10,095 nucleotides of DNA from Bacteroidota bacterium (GCA_030706665.1 JAUZOB010000105.1:1-10095); one strand, 5' to 3'; counted from the stretch's first letter, positions 1 to 7,632 are shown. Numbers and translations are program-made. Notes: generated by a model from the sequence alone, not told the origin.

Positions 1-360
1 TGGCAGGGATTCAGAGGAAATGACATGGATTTGATCATTGATTTGGGGGAACCGACCATCATATCCAAACTCCAGATGAACTTCTTCCACTACCCCAACC
101 GGCTTATATTTGTCCCTCATTTGGTTAGCGTTCAGATTTCAATGAATGGAATTGATTTTAATCCGGTACGCTTTGTGGATCTGCAGAAGCAAAATGAGAA
201 TGATGCTATCTTCGTTTATCCACTTTCCATTGATTTTGACCCGATACAAACACGTTATGTCAAAATCATGGCTCCGAACGGTTTTCCGAAAGACTTAAAA
301 ATAAGCCCGAAGACCGAATTAAAGCCCAGAATCTTTATTGATGAAATTATTGTGGAATAA
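1..360 (+). CDS. C-terminal fragment of a protein with an F5/8 type C (discoidin-like) domain, probably a GH20-type glycoside hydrolase
   Basis: The frame is open from base 1 and ends at the TAA at 358-360, so this is the last 119 residues of a gene that begins upstream. The fragment opens with WQGFRGND and continues with DLIIDLGE, then alternating beta strands (ISKLQMNFF, VSVQISMNGIDF, TRYVKIMAP), and ends IFIDEIIVE. This pattern, with a tryptophan near the start, a D-x-x-IDLG strand and a final hydrophobic strand ending the protein, is typical of carbohydrate-binding F5/8 type C domains. In Bacteroidota such domains often close secreted or periplasmic beta-N-acetylhexosaminidases (GH20), which is the most likely parent. 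No catalytic residues lie inside the window, so the enzyme class is inference; another glycosidase with the same C-terminal module is possible. The gene converges on the helicase gene beyond a hairpin. Confidence 0.6.
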   Translation, partial: WQGFRGNDMDLIIDLGEPTIISKLQMNFFHYPNRLIFVPHLVSVQISMNGIDFNPVRFVDLQKQNENDAIFVYPLSIDFDPIQTRYVKIMAPNGFPKDLKISPKTELKPRIFIDEIIVE

Positions 361-375
361 GGATTTCCTATTTCC

Positions 376-410
376 AGCGGAATATGTTTTTTAGTTATCC
401 ATATTCCGCT
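376..410. terminator. Hairpin between convergent genes, candidate bidirectional terminator
   Basis: An exact 11-bp inverted repeat, AGCGGAATATG at 376-386 and CATATTCCGCT at 400-410, encloses a 13-nt loop rich in T. It begins 15 nt after the stop codon of the plus-strand gene and lies 38 nt past the end of the minus-strand gene at 449. Placement between two converging 3' ends fits a shared terminator. There is no proper run of T after the stem on either strand, so it is not a textbook intrinsic terminator. It may instead stabilise the mRNA 3' ends. Confidence 0.5.
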
Positions 411-448
411 CTTTGAATGAGGTTGACATTAGAAGTAGCTACACCTGA

Positions 449-3400
449 TTATTTCACTGTCACTATCTTGTTATTGTACAGATACCAAAGATATCCGGTC
501 ACATTCGAATAACCCATTTCCCTGAAGAGTTTCAGATATACCAGAACCTGATAGTAGTGTGACTTCGATTCTTTTTCTCCCGATTTAAAATCCACTACGA
601 CAACCTGACTCCCATTAATCATCACGCGGTCGGGCCGTTTGGTCTCACCTCCTGGCAGAATTACAGTTCGTTCGTTATAAATTTCCCACCGGGAGTCGAA
701 CCAATCCTTCACCTGAGGGTCAGAGAGCAGTTTCCGGATTCTGATCTCATATTCCGCTCCCTGTTCCTGTGTGATCCTTCCATCGGATATCATTTGATGA
801 ATGGCTTTATCCAAATCATTGGCAGCCTTTACGCCCGACAACAATTCATGAATAAGCATTCCTTCATTTAAGCCTGCAAATCGATGGTTATCATCCAGAA
901 TAAAATATCCCTCGCTATGGTTTTTCAGTTGCAGCCGTGAGGAAAAGTCACTGACGCTTATTCCTTTTAGAGACAACTTTGCCGATTCATCTTTAACAGA
1001 TCCGGCTTCGGAAAATGAAATTTGCCCTTTATGAAAGCAGAGATTTTTATCCAGTTGGAAGTCTTCTGCAGTAAATGATTCTATAGAATCCTTCTCTGTC
1101 AAGGAGGATGCTCCGGAGACAATGGCATATTGCAGGCTTCCCATCCGGGAGATTGTTTTATCCTTTTTCCCCTGTGGTGCATAAGTCCATAAGAAATCCT
1201 CGGCACGGGTAAAGGCGACATAAAACAGGTTCAGGTTGTCAAGCCAGGTTTGCACCTTTTCAAGATAATAATCATAGGCAAACACTGAACCTGCCAGCTG
1301 ATTATTATATTTTACCGGTAATAGTTTCAACTCATTGAAAGGTGCCTCTTCTGGTTTACACCAGATAACGTCGCCCGACCTGGGATTTAAATCCCAGTCA
1401 CAAAAAGGAATCAGGACCGCTTTAAATTCCAGCCCCTTTGATTTATGAATGGTAATAATCCGGATCGCATCCTGCTTTTCGGAAGCATTAATCGTGTGCT
1501 TTGCCCCTTGAACTGACCACCATTCCAGGAATCCACCCAAATCAGAATATTCACTTTTTCCGAAGGCAATAATCTCATCCAGAAAAGCCTGAATGAATGG
1601 CAAGTCGGAATCAAGGTTATTGAGGCCAAACCAGGTAATAACCTCTTGCACTCCTTCGTAAAGGGAGTTCATCTTAAAATACTTAGGAATTTCTTCCGTC
1701 GGATTTGTAAAAAAGGGAAATATTCTGGATACAAGTTCAGCTTCATTTGAAAACAGAGGATGTAAATTCTCTTCCAAATCAGCAGAAGGTGCAGCGAAGA
1801 GAGAAACCTGACCGGTTGTATCAGCAACCAGATGAGGCGGCACCCTATTCTCACGGCTTAAGATCGGATAGATATAACGAATGTATTCACTATACAGAAA
1901 GGTTTTATTTATTTCGTCTTCCGGATCGTGTATATATTTCAGAAAAGCAGTAAGAAAGCGGACAGTCGGTGATGAAGAAATCAGAAGCGAGTCATTGGAT
2001 ATTACATCATAGCAAAAACGTCCGGAAGAATCTTTCATCTTTTCCTGAATTAACCATTCTGCGACATCTCTTCCGTCGGAAGCCTTTCTGACCAATATGG
2101 CGATATCGCCGGGAGCAACATTTTGATCCTGTAATTCTTTAATCACTTCTGTCATCCTCACAAGTGCACTTTCGCGCCATGCAGTAGAATTTCCCCTCCC
2201 GGAAGACTCCCTTTCCTCCGGTGCGAACTCAATCCGTACCATACCTTCAGCCGCATCATCCCTAAATTTTTGATGATGGTCCTGATAAGCGTTCACCAAA
2301 ATAGACCGGAACCAATCTGAGTTTTTCACTGGAACATTTCCTTCATCAAGCTCATTATTGATCATCCCCTGCAAGAGCTGAGGCGCTATTGAGAAGAAAG
2401 CATTATTGAAACGCACCACATTGCGGGAACTTCGCCAGTTGCGATTCAATGATATTTCATCCGGACCAAACCGTCCTAACTCTTCACTTATCCTACCGGC
2501 CAATAGTTTCCAGTCCCCGTTTCGCCAACGATAGATGGACTGTTTTACATCACCTACAACCAGACATTGTTTATCTTCGGAAAGAGCATCTTCGACCAGA
2601 GGTCTCAGGTTATCCCATTGCAAACCGGATGTATCCTGAAACTCATCAATCATATAATTTCTGAAATGAGAACCTAATTTTTCATAGACAAACGGGGTGT
2701 CGGAAGGACCGATGATTTTACGCAACAACTCAGTTGAATCTGCCAATAGAAGGACATTATTTTCCTGACAATAGCTTTTAAGCTGTCTGGAGAGATCAGT
2801 TAATACTCCCAAGGTATAGAGATTCTTCAAAACCGCATCGGCAGAGACATAGAAAGGCAAATTCTGATCCCAATATTGAATTGCTTCATTCAGACATTCA
2901 AAAAGTCCGTCATTAAGGGCCGTCTCAATTCGTGAAATCAATGTGCCCGGGGATTTAGGACTATACCATTCGGAATAATCTGTCGCTGCTTTTAACACGT
3001 AAGCATTGGGCCCTTTTAAAAGTAATTCTGTCGAAGGATCAGCCAATCGGGTAATAAAACTCCCGACACCTCTGTTCTTTTGCTTGAAGTCATCAACACT
3101 GAGGTCATGTTGCTTCATGAGCATTACTCCTCGGGTCCCGATGTCTTTTAATTTATTCTCAAAGCCCTTTTTCTGCGCAGAGACTTTAGCCCGGAAATCT
3201 TTCATGAACTCTTTGTCCGATATTTTAGATATTACCTGATCATCTAGTTCTTTATAGGCTTCCTGAAACAATTCTCCGGCAAAATCGAACAGGGTTTGCC
3301 GGAAATTCCAAGACTTCCCTTCTTTCAGTAGATCTTCTGCAAACTCAAGCAACCAATGTCTTAATCCGTCATTCTCATCCAGGTTCATGAGCAAAAGGTC

Positions 3401-3826
3401 AATCACCTCTTCCAATACTCTGTTGCTGTCAAGTTCGATATCATATCCACCCTGAAGTCCTATTTCTCTGCTAAAGCCACGAATTACCTTTTGAAAGAAA
3501 CTATCGATGGTACTGATTGCAAAACGTGAGTAATCGTGCAAGATGCCGTTAAGCACCATCCCTGCCCTTTCTCTGATCTTTTCTTCATTAAATCCGGTCT
3601 CTGTTTGCAACTGTTCTAAATATTTAGAATCAAGACCCGATGAGAGGTTATATAGTTCGGAAAGAATTCGGTCTTTCATCTCTGCCGTTGCTTTATTGGT
3701 AAAAGTAACAGCCAGGATGGAACGATAATTTTTCGGGTCCTGGATTACAATTTGCAGATATTGTGATGCCAGTTGAAAAGTCTTGCCTGATCCGGCACTG
3801 GCTTTATATATCATCAAACTCGACAT
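449..3826 (-). CDS. AddA/RecB-like UvrD-family DNA helicase with C-terminal PD-(D/E)XK nuclease
   Basis: This 1125-residue cytoplasmic protein has the full set of superfamily 1A helicase motifs. Walker A is ASAGSGKT at 9-16, motif Ia is TFTNKA at about 41-46, Walker B is DEFQD at 394-398, motif III is GDVKQSIYRWRNGD at 425-438, and motif IV is NRNWRSS at 461-467. Motif V is TIHKSKGLEF at 792-801 and motif VI is FYVAFTRAED at 868-877. The C-terminus is a RecB-type nuclease: H993 in MLIHELL, D1066 in RPDRV, D1079 and K1081 in VDFKSG, and Q1093 in the following helix. These proteins unwind and degrade DNA ends and prepare double-strand breaks for recombination. The ATG at 3826 puts Walker A almost at the N-terminus, as usual. 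Neither neighbour is an AddB-like partner. A QVSLF pentapeptide at 673-677 resembles a sliding-clamp-binding motif. Confidence 0.9.
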   Translation of the reverse strand: MSSLMIYKASAGSGKTFQLASQYLQIVIQDPKNYRSILAVTFTNKATAEMKDRILSELYNLSSGLDSKYLEQLQTETGFNEEKIRERAGMVLNGILHDYSRFAISTIDSFFQKVIRGFSREIGLQGGYDIELDSNRVLEEVIDLLLMNLDENDGLRHWLLEFAEDLLKEGKSWNFRQTLFDFAGELFQEAYKELDDQVISKISDKEFMKDFRAKVSAQKKGFENKLKDIGTRGVMLMKQHDLSVDDFKQKNRGVGSFITRLADPSTELLLKGPNAYVLKAATDYSEWYSPKSPGTLISRIETALNDGLFECLNEAIQYWDQNLPFYVSADAVLKNLYTLGVLTDLSRQLKSYCQENNVLLLADSTELLRKIIGPSDTPFVYEKLGSHFRNYMIDEFQDTSGLQWDNLRPLVEDALSEDKQCLVVGDVKQSIYRWRNGDWKLLAGRISEELGRFGPDEISLNRNWRSSRNVVRFNNAFFSIAPQLLQGMINNELDEGNVPVKNSDWFRSILVNAYQDHHQKFRDDAAEGMVRIEFAPEERESSGRGNSTAWRESALVRMTEVIKELQDQNVAPGDIAILVRKASDGRDVAEWLIQEKMKDSSGRFCYDVISNDSLLISSSPTVRFLTAFLKYIHDPEDEINKTFLYSEYIRYIYPILSRENRVPPHLVADTTGQVSLFAAPSADLEENLHPLFSNEAELVSRIFPFFTNPTEEIPKYFKMNSLYEGVQEVITWFGLNNLDSDLPFIQAFLDEIIAFGKSEYSDLGGFLEWWSVQGAKHTINASEKQDAIRIITIHKSKGLEFKAVLIPFCDWDLNPRSGDVIWCKPEEAPFNELKLLPVKYNNQLAGSVFAYDYYLEKVQTWLDNLNLFYVAFTRAEDFLWTYAPQGKKDKTISRMGSLQYAIVSGASSLTEKDSIESFTAEDFQLDKNLCFHKGQISFSEAGSVKDESAKLSLKGISVSDFSSRLQLKNHSEGYFILDDNHRFAGLNEGMLIHELLSGVKAANDLDKAIHQMISDGRITQEQGAEYEIRIRKLLSDPQVKDWFDSRWEIYNERTVILPGGETKRPDRVMINGSQVVVVDFKSGEKESKSHYYQVLVYLKLFREMGYSNVTGYLWYLYNNKIVTVK

Positions 3827-3883
3827 AGGGCATTCATATTAAGATATTTGAAGAACAGACAACCTGAGTGACCGGTTCACGGG

Positions 3884-3915
3884 CTAAATTAACCATAAAT
3901 CTTTCCCCTCACAAT
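3884..3915 (-). promoter_or_regulatory. Candidate promoter for the helicase-nuclease gene
   Basis: Read on the minus strand, TAATTTAG (3891 to 3884) differs at one base from the Bacteroidota -7 consensus TAnnTTTG. It is preceded, after a 20-nt spacer, by ATTG (3915 to 3912), one mismatch from the -33 element TTTG. Transcription would start near 3879, giving a leader of about 50 nt. Both elements are imperfect, so the call is weak. Confidence 0.3.
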
Positions 3916-3957
3916 AATCCATCTTCCTAAATCATGTAATTCATCGGCAAGAAAGCT

Positions 3958-3965
3958 TAATTTTG
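3958..3965 (+). promoter_or_regulatory. Candidate -7 box for the two-component operon
   Basis: TAATTTTG is an exact match to the Bacteroidota -7 consensus TAnnTTTG and lies 22 nt before the kinase start codon, implying a very short leader. No TTTG is found at the expected -33 distance (the region reads about CATGTA), so only half of the promoter is supported. Confidence 0.4.
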
Positions 3966-3987
3966 CAGAAAACCAAATTCAAGAACA

Positions 3988-4944
3988 ATGGTACTGAAGA
4001 TTTTACTTGCGTTGGCCATCATCCTGCAGTTCTTTGCTGCCGGAGTAGCATTGAAGCTGACACGTGTCACGAAATACAATCTTTCATGGATTCTGATTAC
4101 AATCGGGTTGATCTTTATGGCATTTCAACGCCTGGTAGAATTCGTCCCGACCGTCAGCAAAGTCACTATCGTTGACCCCAAGGATATCTTTGTATGGGTG
4201 GGTGTAGTCACTTCTCTCTGCTTTGCAATCGGTGTCTTTCTAATCCAGAAGATTTTCAATTATATAAAAAGGTCTGAGCAGGAACGCAGGCGAGTGGAAA
4301 AGAAGATCCTTAAGGCTATAATCCAGACAGAAGAGAAAGAAAGACAGCGTTTTGCCAAAGATCTTCATGACGGATTAGGGCCATTGCTTTCCACCGTTAA
4401 AATGGCCGTATCTTCTCTTTCACAGATGGAAGTTGAAGAATCACAGAAAGAGATCATCGTTAACACCGACATGGTGATTAACGAAGCTATCAGAAGTCTG
4501 AAAGAGATATCAAACAATCTTAGTCCGCACATCCTTGACAACTTCGGATTGACCCGTGCTTTATGGAATTTCATAAACAAATTAAATATCTCAAAAGGAA
4601 TAGAAGTTGCGTTTGAAACGAATTTGAAGAACGAGCGGTTTGATCACGAAAGCGAAGTGATATTGTATCGTGTGGTATGCGAATTAATCAACAATACCAT
4701 TAAACATGCGAAAGCAACTAAGATCAATATCAACATGAAACTGGAAGATGATCAAATAACAATTATATTTGCAGACAATGGAATCGGATTTAACCCTGAC
4801 ATTGTATTGAAGGAGCCGAGAAGAGGAATGGGATATTCAAATATTATCTCGCGCATCAACTCCTTAAAGGGAGAATTCAACATAGAAAGCGCCCCTCGCA
4901 ATGGGACTAAAGTCTTTATAAAAGTCAATGCACGACAATCATGA
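3988..4944 (+). CDS. Membrane sensor histidine kinase, NarL-partner (HisKA_3) type
   Basis: The 318-residue protein starts with three predicted membrane helices at about 4-23, 33-53 and 68-90, followed by a basic, charged linker (KRSEQERRRVEKK). The dimerisation/phosphoacceptor segment ERQRFAKDLHDGLGPLL places the phosphorylated histidine at H127, in the HDGLG form of HisKA_3 kinases. The HATPase domain follows: N box ELINNTIKHA at 232-241, G1 box DNGIGF at 263-268, G2 box GMGY at 280-283. It autophosphorylates and passes the phosphate to the response regulator encoded by the next gene, which it overlaps by 4 nt (ATGA). There is no separate periplasmic sensor domain, only a loop of about 15 residues between helices 2 and 3. 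Sensing is therefore probably within the membrane or through a partner. The signal is unknown. Confidence 0.9.
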   Translation: MVLKILLALAIILQFFAAGVALKLTRVTKYNLSWILITIGLIFMAFQRLVEFVPTVSKVTIVDPKDIFVWVGVVTSLCFAIGVFLIQKIFNYIKRSEQERRRVEKKILKAIIQTEEKERQRFAKDLHDGLGPLLSTVKMAVSSLSQMEVEESQKEIIVNTDMVINEAIRSLKEISNNLSPHILDNFGLTRALWNFINKLNISKGIEVAFETNLKNERFDHESEVILYRVVCELINNTIKHAKATKININMKLEDDQITIIFADNGIGFNPDIVLKEPRRGMGYSNIISRINSLKGEFNIESAPRNGTKVFIKVNARQS

Positions 4945-5591
4945 ATGATGGCAAATATCAGATAATGCTGGTCGATGACCACACTTTGTTCCGAAACGGA
5001 TTGCGAATGCTTTTGAATAACTTCAATAATTTCAAAATTGTTGCAGAAGCATCGAACGGGAAAGAATTTCTCGAACTACTTGACACCACTCCGGTAGATG
5101 TAGTTTTACTGGATATTGCAATGCCCGAGATGGATGGTATTGAAGCCGCTCAGCTGGCATTGAAGAAATATCCGAATTTAAAAATTATTACCCTCTCTAT
5201 GTATGGCGAAGAGGATTACTATTTTAAAATGGTAAGTGCCGGAGTCAAAGGGTTCCTATTGAAAAATTCAGATATCACAGAAGTCTGCAATGCGATCGAA
5301 TCAGTTATCGAGGGAGGAAGCTTCTTCTCAAAGGAATTACTTTTTAATCTGGTCAGCAATCTGAAGTCCTCATCGGAAAGCCACAAGTTAGATACGGAAT
5401 TATCAGAGAGAGAGCTCGAAATTCTTATTCTCATTTGCAAAGGATATTCAAACCAGGAAATCGGCGAGCAGCTCTTTATCTCCAAACGGACCGTTGATAA
5501 ACACCGTGCGAATATATTAGCTAAGACTAATTGTAAGAATACGGCGAACCTTGTAGTTTTTGCAATCAAAAATAAGCTGGTTGAATTCTAA
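4941..5591 (+). CDS. Response regulator, NarL/FixJ family with LuxR-type DNA-binding domain
   Basis: This 216-residue regulator has an N-terminal receiver domain. Its acidic pair is D12-D13, the phosphorylated aspartate is D58 (VVLLDIAMPEMDG), the switch serine is S86 and the conserved lysine is K108. A linker of about 40 residues leads to a LuxR-type helix-turn-helix at about 154-216 (LSERELEIL, then GYSNQEIGEQLFISKRTVDKH, then a terminal helix). It is a DNA-binding transcription factor activated by the overlapping upstream kinase. The start codon lies inside the last codons of the kinase gene, which indicates translational coupling. Its targets are not known. The next gene downstream, 240 nt away on the same strand, opens the heterodisulfide-reductase-like operon, whose upstream region carries several inverted repeats, so local control of that operon is plausible but unproven. 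Confidence 0.92.
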   Translation: MNDGKYQIMLVDDHTLFRNGLRMLLNNFNNFKIVAEASNGKEFLELLDTTPVDVVLLDIAMPEMDGIEAAQLALKKYPNLKIITLSMYGEEDYYFKMVSAGVKGFLLKNSDITEVCNAIESVIEGGSFFSKELLFNLVSNLKSSSESHKLDTELSERELEILILICKGYSNQEIGEQLFISKRTVDKHRANILAKTNCKNTANLVVFAIKNKLVEF

Positions 5592-5699
5592 ACCTGAAAT
5601 ACTGCTACAGGAACAGATCTCATCATTGAAGAATCGGCTGTATAAATTCAGACACAAAATACACTCCTTCATCTCAAAGAATCTCTCCGCTCTTCACTC

Positions 5700-5717
5700 A
5701 TAAGTATTTATACTTAT
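5700..5717. promoter_or_regulatory. Near-perfect palindrome, candidate operator
   Basis: ATAAGTATTTATACTTAT is an 8-bp inverted repeat around a 2-nt centre. It lies 66 nt upstream of the -7 box of the Hdr-like operon and 109 nt after the stop codon of the response regulator. Each arm contains TACTTAT, which fits the E. coli NarL heptamer TACYNMT, although the two copies point outward with a 4-nt gap instead of the classical inward 7-2-7 arrangement. It could be a binding site for the neighbouring NarL-type regulator. A weak transcript-end hairpin for the two-component operon is the alternative. Confidence 0.4.
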
Positions 5718-5728
5718 CAAATATACAT

Positions 5729-5749
5729 CTTTTTGCTTACCTCAAAAAG
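5729..5749. promoter_or_regulatory. Inverted repeat upstream of the Hdr-like operon
   Basis: CTTTTTG (5729-5735) and CAAAAAG (5743-5749) form an exact 7-bp inverted repeat with a 7-nt spacer. It lies between the ATAAGTAT palindrome and the promoter. In AT-rich DNA such a dyad can arise by chance, so it is recorded mainly because of its place in a row of similar symmetric elements. Confidence 0.25.
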
Positions 5750-5770
5750 TGTATTAACGTATGGATACAC
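5749..5770. promoter_or_regulatory. Inverted repeat overlapping the -33 region of the Hdr-like operon
   Basis: GTGTAT (5749-5754) and ATACAC (5765-5770) are exact inverted copies with a 10-nt gap. Inside them a smaller palindrome, GTATGGATAC (5759-5768), covers the putative -33 element. A protein bound here would touch RNA polymerase directly, so this is a reasonable operator position for either activation or repression. Confidence 0.3.
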
Positions 5771-5791
5771 ACAAAGCTATTCTTATATTTG
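5760..5791 (+). promoter_or_regulatory. Candidate promoter of the Hdr-like operon
   Basis: TATATTTG at 5784-5791 matches the Bacteroidota -7 consensus TAnnTTTG exactly. TATG at 5760-5763, 20 nt upstream, is one mismatch from the -33 element TTTG, and the spacing is ideal. Transcription would begin near 5797, giving a leader of about 35 nt to the GTG start or 53 nt to the alternative ATG. It is the best-looking promoter in the window. Confidence 0.5.
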
Positions 5792-5831
5792 CTATACAGA
5801 GAGTTATTGACCAATTTGAGCATAATCATCT

Positions 5832-6551
5832 GTGAATAAGAGTCGATTTATGGGTAGATATTTTGAATTACTAAGCAAGGACGTACGATTTGAAGAAGGA
5901 TTAAATGCCTGCATGAACTGTGGCGTTTGTACGGCAGTATGTCCGGCGGCTGAATTCTATAATTACGATCCGAGACAAATCGTAGATCAGGTTCAGTCAC
6001 GCGACGATGAAACAATCGAGTCATTATTAAAAAGCGATACCATCTGGTACTGCGGGGAATGCATGTCATGTAAACCCCGTTGTCCAAGAAACAATACTCC
6101 GGCTTATGTGATTCAGGCCTTAAGGACCCTTTCACAGAAACTGGGTTTTTTCACCGAATCAGAAAAAGGAAGACAACAATTGGCCATCAAAAGAACGATT
6201 GGACAAAACATCCTGTCTATGGGTTATTGCGTTCACCCTTCCATTGTCAAAGCTGAGATGCATCCGGAACAAGGCCCTGTGTGGGAATGGATTACGGAAA
6301 ACGCAGCAGAAGTGTTTGAACGTGTTGGAGGGAATTATAACAAACAAGGCCCGGGTGCAATGCGCAAAATTGATGATGAGACACTGGGTGAATTAGAAAA
6401 GATATTTGAAGTCTCAGGTGGAAGTGATTTCTATGACCTGATCGAACGATTTTCCAGGAAGAAAGCACTGGAAATGGGTATGGATGCTGACAAAGAAGAC
6501 TACTTCATGCAAATCTATACTGCAAATAACGGACAGCATAGTCATCTTTAA
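5832..6551 (+). CDS. HdrC-like double [4Fe-4S] protein, first gene of the Hdr-like operon
   Basis: The soluble 239-residue protein carries two complete CX2CX2CX3CP motifs: C27, C30, C33, C37 and C74, C77, C80, C84. The first sits in the sequence CMNCGVCTAVCPAAEF typical of HdrC. HdrC proteins pass electrons between HdrA flavin and the HdrB catalytic clusters, and the next gene is HdrB-like. The C-terminal 155 residues after the clusters have no further Cys motif and make it longer than many HdrC proteins. This segment (with conserved-looking GYCVHPS and ERVGGNYNKQGPGAMRKI stretches) may form an HdrB-docking domain. The GTG at 5832 gives the longest product. An in-frame ATG at 5850 (MGRYFELL) is also possible and has a purine-rich stretch, AATAAGAG, upstream. 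Both starts lie after the predicted promoter. Confidence 0.85.
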   Translation: MNKSRFMGRYFELLSKDVRFEEGLNACMNCGVCTAVCPAAEFYNYDPRQIVDQVQSRDDETIESLLKSDTIWYCGECMSCKPRCPRNNTPAYVIQALRTLSQKLGFFTESEKGRQQLAIKRTIGQNILSMGYCVHPSIVKAEMHPEQGPVWEWITENAAEVFERVGGNYNKQGPGAMRKIDDETLGELEKIFEVSGGSDFYDLIERFSRKKALEMGMDADKEDYFMQIYTANNGQHSHL

Positions 6552-6561
6552 AAAATTAGCT

Positions 6562-7632
6562 ATGGACACCCCACGCACGATACATCGGAATTGGAAAGAA
6601 TATCAAAAAGAGATTGCCGACGATCACTTCTATTATGCCAGAAGTTGTATCCGTCAGAATTTCTTTCCCGGCTCAGAAACAGCTTATCTGAATATACTTC
6701 GCAATGATTTGTCACTGGACGTTTACGACGATCCTAAACATACAACCTGTACCGGTATTGGCTATCATACCGACATTGTTCCTCTGGAAACTACAATGAC
6801 CGTAATCGCACGCCAATTTGCACTAATGACCGAAGCCGGTTACGAGAATTTCTTACCTTCCTGCGTTACTTCATTCGGTTTATATGTTGAAATCCTGGAT
6901 ATGTGGGAACACTTCCCGGAGTTGGAAGAAAAGGCAAGAGAGAACTTATACAAAGCAACCAAACGGGAATTTAACAAACCAAAGAATCTGGTACACACCT
7001 CTGATCTCATCTTTCATTATCGTGAGAAGATTGCAGAGAATGCAAAATATTCATTTGTCGATGTAAAAACCGGTCAACCCTTAAAAGGAGTTGAACACAT
7101 CGGATGTCATTATGCAAAAATATTCCCTTCTAAAGGGATTGGGGGTTCAGAATTTCCCTATGTTCTGGCAGGAATGATTGAATCGTGGGGAGGAACCGTC
7201 GTTGACTATCCTGAACGCAGACATTGCTGTGGTTTCGGATTCCGAAACTATCTGGTAATGGCCAACAGAGGATATTCGGTTGCCAATTCAAAGAAGAAAT
7301 TTGAATCAATGGCTCCCTACAAACCTAACTTTATCGTAGGTAACTGTCCCGGATGTGCAATGTTCCTCGATCGCTGGCAATACACTATCGGCGAGATGGA
7401 ACATAAGACTTACGGACCCAACGGACGAGGAATTCCGGTCCTGACTTATGAAGAGATGACTGGTCTGGTACTTGGATATTCTCCATGGGACCTTGGTTTG
7501 CAAATGCATCAGGTTCCGGTTGAACCATTACTTGATAAAATGGGAATCCCTTACAATGCAGAAGAAAAATATTTAGGTATTAACGGGAAGAATCTAGGTA
7601 AACCACAATTACCACAAAATTGTGTTCTATAA
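6562..7632 (+). CDS. HdrB-like protein with two CCG domains, the first degenerate
   Basis: The ATG at 6562 gives 356 residues and begins 10 nt after the previous stop. An in-frame ATG at 6484 would run 68 nt into the upstream gene and add an unrelated-looking leader, so it is not used. The protein resembles HdrB, the heterodisulfide-reducing subunit, whose CCG domains (C, CCG, CX2C) bind non-cubane [4Fe-4S] clusters. The second domain is complete: C182 (GCH), C222-C223 (HCCGFG) and C262/C265 (NCPGC). The first is degraded: C29, then TCTG with T62-C63 in place of CC, and C101-V-T-S104 in place of CX2C. One catalytic cluster is therefore expected. The C-terminus ends in an isolated cysteine (NCVL). 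The physiological substrate is not coenzyme M-S-S-coenzyme B in this lineage. A different disulfide or persulfide is likely, but that is inference. Confidence 0.85.
   Translation: MDTPRTIHRNWKEYQKEIADDHFYYARSCIRQNFFPGSETAYLNILRNDLSLDVYDDPKHTTCTGIGYHTDIVPLETTMTVIARQFALMTEAGYENFLPSCVTSFGLYVEILDMWEHFPELEEKARENLYKATKREFNKPKNLVHTSDLIFHYREKIAENAKYSFVDVKTGQPLKGVEHIGCHYAKIFPSKGIGGSEFPYVLAGMIESWGGTVVDYPERRHCCGFGFRNYLVMANRGYSVANSKKKFESMAPYKPNFIVGNCPGCAMFLDRWQYTIGEMEHKTYGPNGRGIPVLTYEEMTGLVLGYSPWDLGLQMHQVPVEPLLDKMGIPYNAEEKYLGINGKNLGKPQLPQNCVL

Noticed and set aside
3963..4175. Plus-strand frame overlapping the start of the kinase gene
   Set aside because: It is out of frame with the kinase, and its translation shows no domain, while the kinase frame gives clean membrane helices from its start.
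5219..5569. 116-codon minus-strand open frame inside the response regulator
   Set aside because: It is an antisense shadow of a gene with complete receiver and helix-turn-helix domains. It shows no recognisable motif of its own.
5592..5615. Possible terminator directly after the response regulator (CCTG and CAGG arms)
   Set aside because: The stem has only four pairs with an 11-nt loop and no T-run, so it is too weak to call.
6484..6561. In-frame upstream ATG that would lengthen the HdrB-like protein by 26 residues
   Set aside because: It lies inside the HdrC-like coding region and would make a 68-nt overlap. The added residues do not look like an HdrB N-terminus, and the ATG at 6562 gives normal operon spacing.
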